A model generated the notes under the pieces. The model saw nothing but the letters and a program-made list of their open reading frames with translations, was not told where the DNA came from and searched no databases. Shown here one piece after another: positions 49,776 through 56,391 of a stretch of DNA of 56,391 nucleotides. The stretch covers positions 1 to 56,391 of the forward strand of contig JAJSAC010000050.1 of NCBI GenBank assembly GCA_024274915.1, written 5' to 3'. A program made the position numbers and the translations under genes. How positions within the stretch are numbered: the stretch's first letter is position 1; each line of letters opens with the position of its first letter. The stretch comes from Thermodesulfobacteriota bacterium. Its GTDB lineage: Bacteria; Thermosulfidibacterota; Thermosulfidibacteria; Thermosulfidibacterales; B14-G1.

Positions 49776-50443
49776 GGACTTTTCTCTTTATGTAGTGAAC
49801 TTTCCAGCTCATATTTCGAGAAGTATGGTGCCAAGATGTCTATCTCTTTGAGAAACAGCATGGCCAGTTCTGGATCGAACTGTTTACCTTTTTGCCTCTC
49901 AACTTCCTTCATGGTTTCTTCTATGGTTAGTGCTTTCCTGTAGGGTCTGTCTGATAGCATTGCGTCTATTGCATCTGCCACTGCGATTATTCTGGATCCT
50001 AGGGGAATTTCAGGTCCTTTTAGGTTTTTTGGATAGCCTTTTCCGTCGTATCTTTCATGGTGATGTAGTACGTATATGCTTATTCTCTCAAATCCTCTTA
50101 ATTTGCAGAGTATTTTGTACCCTGTTACAGGGTGTTCTTTCATTCTTTCGAACTCCTGAGGGCTGAGCTTCCTCTGTTTTAGTAAGATAAAATCTGGTAA
50201 GGCTACTTTGCCGATGTCGTGTAGGTGACCTGCCAGGTGGATATTTTCGACCTCATGATAGCTCAATCCCAGCAACTCCGCTATCTTTTGGCTGGCGTTT
50301 CCCACTCGAATAGAATGCCCATAGGTGTAGTGATCTCGCATGTCTATTATAGAGCCTATGGCCTCCACTAGATCATGAGCATCGTAGAGGATGGGGTCTT
50401 GTCTAGAGAGCTCAATATTTTTTTCTTTCTCGGTTAGCCCCAT
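49682..50443 (-). CDS. HD-GYP domain phosphodiesterase
   Basis: This 253-residue protein is essentially one HD-GYP domain, the class that hydrolyses c-di-GMP (or related dinucleotides) to GMP/pGpG. It shows DHYTYGHSIRVG, HDIGKVALPD (HD), LHHHERYDGKGYP (the GYP motif) and VADAIDAMLSDRPYRKA. No receiver or sensor domain precedes it. The last about 25 residues after YELESSL are Lys/Asn/Gln-rich and not domain-like. Two slippery A_AAA_AAT heptamers there could shift translation into a protein-like -1 frame. The RBS is AAGGAG. It lies between DUF2325 and DUF3793 genes. Confidence 0.88.
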   Translation of the reverse strand: MGLTEKEKNIELSRQDPILYDAHDLVEAIGSIIDMRDHYTYGHSIRVGNASQKIAELLGLSYHEVENIHLAGHLHDIGKVALPDFILLKQRKLSPQEFERMKEHPVTGYKILCKLRGFERISIYVLHHHERYDGKGYPKNLKGPEIPLGSRIIAVADAIDAMLSDRPYRKALTIEETMKEVERQKGKQFDPELAMLFLKEIDILAPYFSKYELESSLHKEKSPKNQHRKNTKILSPKCAKQMCLLSQIQTTQR

Positions 50444-50485
50444 TTACCTTCTCCTTCTTGTAGTTTAGCTTTGTTCTTTTTAGGG

Positions 50486-50797
50486 TTATACTGGGCGCTT
50501 ATTGCAGCGACTTCTAGTCTTCCATTGCTCAAATGCTCTTATTATATTGCCTAGGCTTCTTCTAGAGAATATGAGAGGGACTCCCTCTTTCTTTGCTTGA
50601 TTTTTTAGGCTTTTCAGAGTATTGTGGTTTAGGTAATCACATAGGGCCAGAATGAGATCCACCTTCTTTGGAATTCTCTTTCTTCTTTCCTCTGCTGTTT
50701 TCCTTCCCGACAAGTGGTATATTTCCTTGATGCCTCTTTTCTGGAGCTCTTTCTTTATGCTTTCTATGTAGTCTCCACCTATGATAAGTATGCTCAT
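50486..50797 (-). CDS. DUF2325 family protein
   Basis: This 103-residue protein has the DUF2325 pattern: MSILIIGGDYIESIKKEL at the start, a central IYHLSGRKT, then KKVDLILALCDYLNHNT and KNQAKKEGVPLIFSRRS. The fold resembles small Rossmann-like domains; the biochemical role is unknown. The start ATG overlaps the end of the decayed DUF3793 copy (ATGA) and has AGGAGG six bases upstream. The longer frame to 50947 overlaps that copy and is not chosen. Confidence 0.75.
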   Translation of the reverse strand: MSILIIGGDYIESIKKELQKRGIKEIYHLSGRKTAEERRKRIPKKVDLILALCDYLNHNTLKSLKNQAKKEGVPLIFSRRSLGNIIRAFEQWKTRSRCNKRPV

Positions 50798-51235
50798 GTT
50801 ATGCCTCCTATGTGCTTTGTTCTTAGTTTGTCTATCACCTGAGCCATGGGCATTCTTTTTATAATAAGTTCTGTGGTTCTTTGCTGCGCTTCTTTGTAGA
50901 GTTTGTAAACTTTTAATGATTTGTTGGGGTTCCCATACATCTTCCATCCTCTGACGATGCCTACACTATCTTTGGCGAGGCTCATGTAGCCTTTGACATC
51001 CTTGAGTGGGATGCCCAGGACAATCCCGATCTCAGGGGGGAGAATGCCGCTCATCTTGCACCTTTTCTTGAGTCTCCTAAGACCGTTTCTAGTGAGTCTA
51101 AGGGATATCTTGGGTGCTGATAAAAGGTAGAAATGTCTCTTTCTACTCCCTTTTACTGAGGATTATCCAGGTATCCGTTTCTACCTTTATTACGTCTTCG
51201 GCAGCGCTGTGCTGCACCAGCTCTTTGATGTTCAT
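50794..51235 (-). pseudogene. decayed DUF3793 paralogue
   Basis: Three pieces match successive parts of the intact DUF3793 gene at 48819. The first (51143-51235) begins MNIKELVQH, has DTWIIL like the intact DTWMVL, and ends in TAG after 30 codons. The middle (about 51065-51120) reads YPLDSLETVL like YPTDSISNFL but in another frame. The last (50794-51054 and just upstream) reads KKRCKMSGILPPEIGIVLGI and continues to the end with GWKMYGNPNKSLKVYK. About 100 central residues are lost. The C-terminal piece keeps an open frame of 86 codons and could still be translated. Confidence 0.75.
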
Positions 51236-51296
51236 GTACTCCTCCAAGTGATTAATTTGGTTAACTTTTTTCAATATGACTCCCGGGGCCCTTTAT

Positions 51297-51316
51297 AAGT
51301 TAGCCTTAACTAACTT
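51297..51316. promoter_or_regulatory. GTTAG-N6-CTAAC metal-regulator-like operator
   Basis: An inverted repeat AAGTTAG-ccttaa-CTAACTT (51297-51316) has the same core arms and six-base gap as the repeat in front of the dtxR-like gene (55889-55910). It lies just upstream of the DUF3793/DUF2325/HD-GYP run on the minus strand and after the porin gene. It is a likely second site for the DtxR-like regulator. It can also fold as a hairpin. Confidence 0.5.
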
Positions 51317-51331
51317 TTCCTGTATTGGATA

Positions 51332-51358
51332 GGGGAGTGAGTCTACCACCCACTCCCC
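51332..51358. terminator. G/C hairpin after porin gene
   Basis: GGGGAGTG (51332-51339) and CACTCCCC (51351-51358) form an eight-bp stem 14 bases after the porin stop on the minus strand. It has no T run, so it may act as an RNA end-protecting hairpin or a weak terminator. Confidence 0.5.
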
Positions 51359-51371
51359 GGAGGTAGGCAGG

Positions 51372-52784
51372 TTAGAAGTTTACCTGCATTCTAGTGCCAA
51401 GGACCCATATAGTGTCGGCATCGTCGTTGCCGTTGGGATTCCATACCACCTGGAGATCAGGGCTGAACTCCAGCTTGCCGTCAAAGAAAGAGAGTTTATA
51501 GTAAACTTCCAGGTGATATTCGTTTTCCATGTCTATGTCTCCCGGGTCTTTATAATAGTCGTAGTACACTTCTCGATAGAGCTTTTCGGCTTCATCGTCT
51601 ACTATGACTCCGCCAAAGGCCACTCCCAGCATATCGTTGTCTCGTCCCCAGTGCACTCCCTCTACCTGGAAACCCAGGCTGTAGGCGCCTTTGATGGGTA
51701 CTGTGTCCACTGATTCGTCGGTTGCGGAGCCTGCTACTACGTTGTTGTCCATGACGCCGCCTCTTACGAAGAAGGTGATACCTTTGTAGATCTTTTGGTC
51801 GAAGGAGAAGCCTACTCCCCAGTTGGTGTTGTCGTCGTCCACCCGGGACCAGACCTTCTTTCCTTTGCCCACCTTTTCCAGGTCGTCTACATCTAGGTGG
51901 TCCTTGGCGTTTACCCAGGCATAGAAGCGGTAGTTACCAGGGTAGCCTAGAAGGGTGGGCTTAAGGTCCAGTTCCAAGATGCCGAAGCCATCGTCGAAGA
52001 TGTCCTCCCAGTCTCCTTCGGCCTCGGCCCATCCCAGGCTCACATCCAGCCACTCTAAGGGACTCCAGGTGAGTCGGACCCCCGGGCCGTTGTCGTCAGG
52101 CCACTCTACGGCTAGGTTGTTGACAAAACCTGAGGACAGAAACTGGGCTGTCTCGTCGTTGGCCACTTCGTTGGCGTCGAAGTAATTGGTGAGATCTACC
52201 TTGCCTAATGTGAGCATCAGACTTCCACCTTTGCCCAGATTTACCTCCTGTTCATACCACGCTTCCGTCACTTCGGCGGCTGTATCTCCTGGGGCATCAT
52301 CGTTGAACCCTGATATGGTAGGGGCTTCTTCGTCTATTCCCTCGCCGTTACCGCCTTCTATGAGGAGGTAGGCTGTGCCATGTTCCCAGATCCGGGCCGT
52401 AACCTCCAGGTCATAGGAGAAGGTGGCATCTTGAACGTCTCCCTCATGATCGTTGTCGTCGTTGTCGATGGTTCCCTGGCCCACAAAGGTGACGTCGGCT
52501 CCTATGGAGATAGTTCCCAGGGCCTCTTCCAGCTTCCTCAGGTGTTCGGCTTTTTCGCTGATTTCTTCCTTGATTTCCCTAGCCTCTTCTACAGATGCTT
52601 TCAGTTCGTTCTGCTTCGCTTCATACTCTTGTACCCTTTTCTCTAAAGTGTCCACCTTGGCTTTGAGAGCCTGGATGGTTTGGATGAGTTGTTGAAGCTG
52701 GGCTTTATCTATCTCTGTTGCCCTCACAGCGCTGGCCATAAAGATGAAGCAGAGCAAAGCGAGCATTGAAATCCGTCTCTTCAT
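51372..52784 (-). CDS. outer-membrane porin-like protein with N-terminal coiled coil
   Basis: This is a 470-residue outer-membrane protein with a signal peptide (MKRRISMLALLCFIFMASAVRA). A coiled coil follows (about 25-85: QLIQTIQALKAKVDTLEKR), then an Asp-rich beta-barrel with alternating strands ending in the assembly signal MQVNF. The coiled-coil plus barrel layout is that of porins that also anchor to peptidoglycan. Its place 92 bases after feoB suggests metal or small-solute passage, possibly iron (inference). ATG 52784 gives a normal signal peptide. An in-frame ATG at 52853 with a stronger GGGAGG would add a 23-residue Lys-rich N-terminal extension. Confidence 0.8.
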   Translation of the reverse strand: MKRRISMLALLCFIFMASAVRATEIDKAQLQQLIQTIQALKAKVDTLEKRVQEYEAKQNELKASVEEAREIKEEISEKAEHLRKLEEALGTISIGADVTFVGQGTIDNDDNDHEGDVQDATFSYDLEVTARIWEHGTAYLLIEGGNGEGIDEEAPTISGFNDDAPGDTAAEVTEAWYEQEVNLGKGGSLMLTLGKVDLTNYFDANEVANDETAQFLSSGFVNNLAVEWPDDNGPGVRLTWSPLEWLDVSLGWAEAEGDWEDIFDDGFGILELDLKPTLLGYPGNYRFYAWVNAKDHLDVDDLEKVGKGKKVWSRVDDDNTNWGVGFSFDQKIYKGITFFVRGGVMDNNVVAGSATDESVDTVPIKGAYSLGFQVEGVHWGRDNDMLGVAFGGVIVDDEAEKLYREVYYDYYKDPGDIDMENEYHLEVYYKLSFFDGKLEFSPDLQVVWNPNGNDDADTIWVLGTRMQVNF

Positions 52785-52876
52785 AATACCTTTTCCTCCC
52801 TTCTTCTGGATATTGTCAGTTTTCACAGTTTTTAGAATGTCTCCTTTCTTCATTTCCCACCTCCCTTCTCTTTTGG

Positions 52877-54922
52877 TTAACCCAGACCTAAAAGTCTGCC
52901 TCCTTGATAGATCAGCACTGCCAGTAGCCAACCCAGAAAGAGACTGTAGCCTACAGCAAATCCAGTCCATTTCCAGGAGTTGGTCTCCCTCTTGATCACT
53001 CCGATGGTGGCGATGCAAGGGATGTAGACCAGGCTCATAACCATAAAGGCATAAGCTGTTAGGGGTGAGAAGTGTTGTGCTACCATAGCTCCTAGCTTTT
53101 CTTCTTCTGTTCCGTAGAGGGTGCCCAGGGTGCCTACCACCACTTCCTTAGCCAGGATACCGAAGAAGAGAGCCACGGCCGCCTGCCAGAAGCCGAAGCC
53201 AGCAGGTTTAAAAATGGGGGCTAGCAGGGTACCCAGACGGCCGACAATACTGTGCTGGCTGGCGTACTCTACGCCCAGGGGGAAGCTGGCCAGAAACCAG
53301 ATGAGGACCACTGTGCCAAAGATGATGGTTCCAGCTTTCTTCACAAAGATCATACTTCTATGCCAGGTGTTAAAGAGGACACTTTTCCAGGTGGGCATGC
53401 GATATGGGGGCAATTCCATGACCAGGGGGGAAGGTTCTCCCTTGAAAAAGAGGGTCTTGAACAACCGGGCTAGAGCTATGGCCAGGACTACCCCCAACAG
53501 ATACAAGGAAAAGATTACGGTCCCTTGATGAGCCGAAAAGAGGGCTCCGGCAAAGAGAACATAGATGGGCAGCCTGGCGGAGCAGGACATGAGGGGGTTC
53601 ACCAGGATGGTGATGATGCGGTCTTTGGGGTTCTCCAGGGTTCGGGTGGCCATGATGGCTGGAACATTGCAGCCAAAGCCCAGAACCATGGGAATAAAGG
53701 ATTTCCCATGAAGCCCCATGGCGTGCATGAGCCTGTCCATGACAAATGCTCCCCGGGCCATGTAGCCTGTCTCCTCCATGATGGAGATGGCCAGGAAGAG
53801 GAAGAAGATATTGGGCAGAAATACCAGCACTGATCCCACGCCCCCGATGATGCCATCCTGAAGTAAGGAGGCCAGCCAGGCTGGGCCGTGAGTTGTTTGT
53901 ATGAGCAAGGCTACTTTGTCTCCAAGAAGGCCGAAGAAGCTGTCTATGTAGTCTAGAAAGATACCACCCACATCGAAGGTTAGCTTGAAGGTGAGCCACA
54001 TCAAAAAGAGGAAGATGGGCAGTCCCAGGAAGCGGTTGGTTACGATACGATCTATCTTGTCTGACAAAGAGAGTCTTTGGTCCAGATCCCATCTTCTTTT
54101 CACAAACTCGCCCATCAAGCCTTTTATGTAGCCGAAGCGCTTTTCTACCAGAGCTGTTTCCAGGTCGTACCCTATTTCCTGTTCCAGTTCTTCCTGAAGG
54201 AGAGTGAGACGAGAGAGGACACCCTCACCGGGGGAATTTGTTCCACTTATGTGGGCTAGGTATTCCTGATCCCCTTCCAGTAGCTTTATGGCCAGCCACC
54301 TTGTGGGGTATCTCTGGGGTAGGCTTTTGGCTTCTTTTATGGCTTTTTCCAGTGCCATTATGGCCCCTTCCACCTTTTCACCGTACCTTAATGGACAGGG
54401 TGAAGGTTCTCCCTTCTTAGCCAGTTCCAGGGCCAGCACCTCTTTGAGCTTCTCTATCCCTATACCCTTGGTGGCTACGGTGGGTATGATGGGTACCCCC
54501 AGCACCCTGGAAAGGCCTTCCGTGTCTATATCCATTCCTTTAGCCCTGGCTTCATCCATCATATTAAAGACCAAAACCAACCTGCTCACACCCAATTCCA
54601 TGAGTTGCAGCGGCAAGTAGAGGTTCCTCTCAAAGTTAGAGACATCTAACACTACAGCCACTAAAGAAGGCCGTTCCTTGAGGAGGAAATCCCTGGCTAT
54701 ACGCTCGTCTATGGAATTGGCTGTAAGGCTGTAAATTCCGGGCAGGTCTACTATGGTCACTTCCTTTCCATCCCCTAGCCTTGTCTTTCCCTCTTTCCTC
54801 TCCACGGTTACTCCTGGCCAGTTCCCCACCTTCTGTCTTGCCCCGGTGAGGGCATTGAACACCGTGGTCTTGCCAGAGTTAGGGTTTCCGGCCAGGGCTA
54901 TAATGGGCACTCTGTTACTCAT
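52877..54922 (-). CDS. feoB: ferrous iron transporter FeoB
   Basis: This is a 681-residue inner-membrane Fe2+ transporter. The N-terminal G domain has the P-loop [35 protein letters not shown] and FNMMDEA (the NxxD position). A helical GDI-like spacer comes next, then the membrane part with two Gate domains ([31 protein letters not shown]). The start overlaps feoA by four bases. It is coupled with feoA and a DtxR-type regulator. Confidence 0.97.
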   Translation of the reverse strand: MSNRVPIIALAGNPNSGKTTVFNALTGARQKVGNWPGVTVERKEGKTRLGDGKEVTIVDLPGIYSLTANSIDERIARDFLLKERPSLVAVVLDVSNFERNLYLPLQLMELGVSRLVLVFNMMDEARAKGMDIDTEGLSRVLGVPIIPTVATKGIGIEKLKEVLALELAKKGEPSPCPLRYGEKVEGAIMALEKAIKEAKSLPQRYPTRWLAIKLLEGDQEYLAHISGTNSPGEGVLSRLTLLQEELEQEIGYDLETALVEKRFGYIKGLMGEFVKRRWDLDQRLSLSDKIDRIVTNRFLGLPIFLFLMWLTFKLTFDVGGIFLDYIDSFFGLLGDKVALLIQTTHGPAWLASLLQDGIIGGVGSVLVFLPNIFFLFLAISIMEETGYMARGAFVMDRLMHAMGLHGKSFIPMVLGFGCNVPAIMATRTLENPKDRIITILVNPLMSCSARLPIYVLFAGALFSAHQGTVIFSLYLLGVVLAIALARLFKTLFFKGEPSPLVMELPPYRMPTWKSVLFNTWHRSMIFVKKAGTIIFGTVVLIWFLASFPLGVEYASQHSIVGRLGTLLAPIFKPAGFGFWQAAVALFFGILAKEVVVGTLGTLYGTEEEKLGAMVAQHFSPLTAYAFMVMSLVYIPCIATIGVIKRETNSWKWTGFAVGYSLFLGWLLAVLIYQGGRLLGLG

Positions 54923-55170
54923 TCTTCCTTCCTCCTTTTCATCCCGTTGTTAGAAACAAAGATCTTGAAGGCCATTCCTCGTCCGATTCCTACCCTGGAG
55001 CCCTTGACGCTCAGAATAACGGGGCCACCATTGGCCAACACTACCTCTACTTCTTCACCTGGATAGAGTCCCATGGCTTCCAGGCGCCTTTTGATGCCCA
55101 TGCCTCCTGCTATCTCTTTGATCACCACCCTTTCTCCCTGTTGGCACATAGCCAGTGGCCACATATTCAC
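54919..55170 (-). CDS. feoA: FeoA SH3-like protein
   Basis: This is an 83-residue cytosolic FeoA with an SH3-like beta-barrel that supports FeoB. The core [20 protein letters not shown] and the following [11 protein letters not shown] are typical. The start overlaps the regulator stop by four bases, and the end overlaps feoB. Confidence 0.93.
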   Translation of the reverse strand: MNMWPLAMCQQGERVVIKEIAGGMGIKRRLEAMGLYPGEEVEVVLANGGPVILSVKGSRVGIGRGMAFKIFVSNNGMKRRKEE

Positions 55171-55874
55171 TTCACCTCCACCTGGACCAGTTTGGCCTCT
55201 TCTTTTCTTAAAGAGAGATGGAAACCCTTTAGTCTGAAGGACACAGGATCACCTAAAGGGGCCACCCTTTCCACCTCCAGCTCGGCTCCGGGAACCAATC
55301 CCATGACCAACATCTTCTTCTTTAATGACGGATCTCCTTTTACCGCTTTTACTACAGCTTTTTCCCCCACTTTCAGTTGGTCTAAAGTCTTCACCTTTTC
55401 ACCTCCTGTCGTATCACTAACGCATGGTGGTGGTTCTCCTGTTTCTGCGTATCTTTTGAAATGCGAGAGCCACTTGGGCTCTCTCTCTTTGTCGGGGAAG
55501 CTCTCTACGAACTCCACGAATCTCACCAGCCTCTCCAGGGTATTGGGGCTTATGTAGTGCTCCATCTTGCAGGCATCCTGTTCGGCGGTCTGGGCATCTA
55601 TGCCTAAGATCCTGTGGAGAAATCTGAAGAGGGTTTGATGGCGGTGGTATATCTCTTGGGCCAGGGCCATGCCTTTGGGGGCCAGTTCCAAGTATCCATA
55701 GTGTTCATGCTTTACTAATCCCTTTTTCACTAACCCTTTGACGGCTGCTACCACACTAGGTTTCTTCACTCCGAGGAACTCAGCCACCTCTTTCACTCTG
55801 GCCTGTCCCCGTTCCAGGGTGAGGACCAAAATGGCCTCCAGGTAGTCCTGGGCGCTGTGGGATAAGGTTTCCAT
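55167..55874 (-). CDS. DtxR/MntR-family metal-dependent regulator
   Basis: This is a 235-residue iron- or manganese-responsive repressor. A winged helix (VKEVAEFLGVKKPSVVAAVK), a metal-binding dimer domain (CKMEHYISPNTLERL, with HRHQTLFRFL upstream) and a C-terminal FeoA/SH3-like domain (LKVGEKAVVKAV to the end) are present. It heads dtxR-feoA-feoB-porin and probably represses the operon when iron is plentiful. An inverted repeat with TTGTTAG arms lies between its -35 and the start codon. The RBS is AAGGGAGGG. Confidence 0.92.
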   Translation of the reverse strand: METLSHSAQDYLEAILVLTLERGQARVKEVAEFLGVKKPSVVAAVKGLVKKGLVKHEHYGYLELAPKGMALAQEIYHRHQTLFRFLHRILGIDAQTAEQDACKMEHYISPNTLERLVRFVEFVESFPDKEREPKWLSHFKRYAETGEPPPCVSDTTGGEKVKTLDQLKVGEKAVVKAVKGDPSLKKKMLVMGLVPGAELEVERVAPLGDPVSFRLKGFHLSLRKEEAKLVQVEVK

Positions 55875-55888
55875 ATCTTCCCTCCCTT

Positions 55889-55910
55889 TTTGTTAGATTT
55901 GACTAACAAA
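55889..55910. promoter_or_regulatory. DtxR-like operator before feo operon
   Basis: A perfect inverted repeat of eight-base arms (TTTGTTAG and CTAACAAA) flanks six bases (ATTTGA). It sits between a minus-strand TTGACA (55923-55928) and the regulator ATG, overlapping the expected -10. This is the right place for autoregulation by the encoded DtxR-type protein. Confidence 0.65.
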
Positions 55911-55921
55911 TAATTAAAGAC

Positions 55922-55950
55922 TTGTCAAGGGGCTTGGAAAGGGATAAATT
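55922..55950 (+). promoter_or_regulatory. promoter of Trm112-like gene
   Basis: TTGTCA (55922-55927) and TAAATT (55945-55950) are spaced by 17 bases. The -35 overlaps the minus-strand TTGACA of the feo operon, so the two divergent promoters are back to back. Confidence 0.5.
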
Positions 55951-55990
55951 TTAGATCCGTTCTGCACCTATGGTCCTTGAGGAAGAGAAG

Positions 55991-56191
55991 ATGACGGTGT
56001 CCAAAGAGCTTCTGGAGATCCTTGCTTGCCCCAAGTGCAAGGGGGACTTGGAGTATGTGAGCGACGACAGGGGTGAAGTTCTTATTTGTCGTCCGTGTGC
56101 CTTGGTGTATTTGGTCAAGGAAGGCATCCCTGTGATGCTGATAGAAGAGGCTCTTTCTTTAGAGAAGTGGGAGACTGGGGAGACTGTCTAA
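55991..56191 (+). CDS. Trm112-family zinc-ribbon-like protein
   Basis: This 66-residue protein has the Trm112/YcaR pattern: [16 protein letters not shown], a second Cys pair ([19 protein letters not shown]) and a Glu-rich end. Bacterial members are small zinc-ribbon proteins often linked to KDO, lipid A or methyltransferase genes; the role here is unknown. ATG 55991 has GAGGAAG upstream; ATG 55970 lacks a ribosome binding site. Confidence 0.85.
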   Translation: MTVSKELLEILACPKCKGDLEYVSDDRGEVLICRPCALVYLVKEGIPVMLIEEALSLEKWETGETV

Positions 56192-56204
56192 GTTTTTCCT
56201 TCCC

Positions 56205-56233
56205 TTGACACGTGACTGAGGTGGGAGTATTAA
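56205..56233 (+). promoter_or_regulatory. rRNA operon promoter
   Basis: TTGACA (56205-56210), 17 bases, TATTAA (56228-56233): the best-matching promoter in the window, about 80 bases before the 16S 5' end. A T/A-rich stretch follows. Confidence 0.75.
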
Positions 56234-56311
56234 TTAAATTGGTTATTTGTGGCTCTTTGACAAAGGGATATGGGGGTAGAGTAAAGGGTGAGGGGGCTGG
56301 GATCGCCATAA

Positions 56312-56391
<80 letters not shown>

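Noticed and set aside
48659-51371. Island as a mobile element or CRISPR remnant
   Set aside because: No transposase, integrase, flanking target duplication or regularly spaced repeats were found; only composition and gene decay suggest transfer.

Overview
The window comes from a Gram-negative bacterium. It has a three-gene KDO cluster plus pyrG, an outer-membrane beta-barrel protein, a lipoprotein and a signal-peptide-bearing F0 subunit b. A cobalamin-dependent ribonucleotide reductase, a ferrous-iron (Feo) system, a LUD-domain protein and a selenocysteine tRNA fit an anaerobic or microaerophilic lifestyle. The split ATP synthase operon and bactofilin recall deltaproteobacterial-like or deep-branching thermophilic lineages. 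Lys/Glu/Arg-rich proteins would suit a thermophile, but that is inference. Only about 80 bases of 16S rRNA are present, too few to name a taxon.

Layout. 1-2.9 kb: copper cassette (CopB-type ATPase and Met-rich exported protein) behind a CsoR-like operator. 2.9-9.9 kb: acyl-CoA and accessory metabolism (thiolase, TetR regulator, PaaG-like crotonase, AtuA-family protein, LUD protein, DUF4387, a Gate-domain membrane protein, an MBL-fold hydrolase). 9.9-11.2 kb: CsgG/SH3 lipoprotein, terminator and tRNA-Sec with its own promoter. 11.2-18.2 kb: murG-murC-murB-ddl-ftsZ and a radical SAM gene, tightly overlapped, with no ftsQ or ftsA. 18.1-22.4 kb: EF-G paralogue, SPOR-like membrane protein, phosphoesterase, bactofilin. 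22.5-28.4 kb: atpF'-F-H-A-G-D-C without subunits a and c. 28.4-33 kb (minus): ribBA-ribH-nusB-der-mltG. 33-37 kb: exported protein, DUF2520 protein, class II nrdJ, Hsp20. 37.2-41.4 kb: kdsB-pyrG-kdsA-kdsD.

41.4-45.4 kb is the most unusual part. A leader with two overlapping small ORFs precedes a PilZ/zinc-ribbon/methyltransferase protein resembling PhcB, the 3-hydroxypalmitate methyl ester synthase. Next comes a multi-spanning hybrid histidine kinase. The arrangement suggests a signal-synthase and sensor pair with a c-di-GMP input. 45.4-48.7 kb holds a glycogen-debranching-type glucosidase and a glycosyltransferase.

48.8-51.3 kb is an A/T-richer island: an intact DUF3793 gene, an HD-GYP gene with two in-frame A_AAA_AAT heptamers leading into a protein-like -1 frame, a DUF2325 gene and a decayed second DUF3793 copy. 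Beside it is a DtxR-feoA-feoB-porin operon. A GTTAG-N6-CTAAC inverted repeat lies both in front of the dtxR-like gene and upstream of the DUF3793/DUF2325 island, suggesting one metal-responsive regulon. The window ends with a Trm112-like gene, an rRNA promoter and the 5' end of 16S rRNA.
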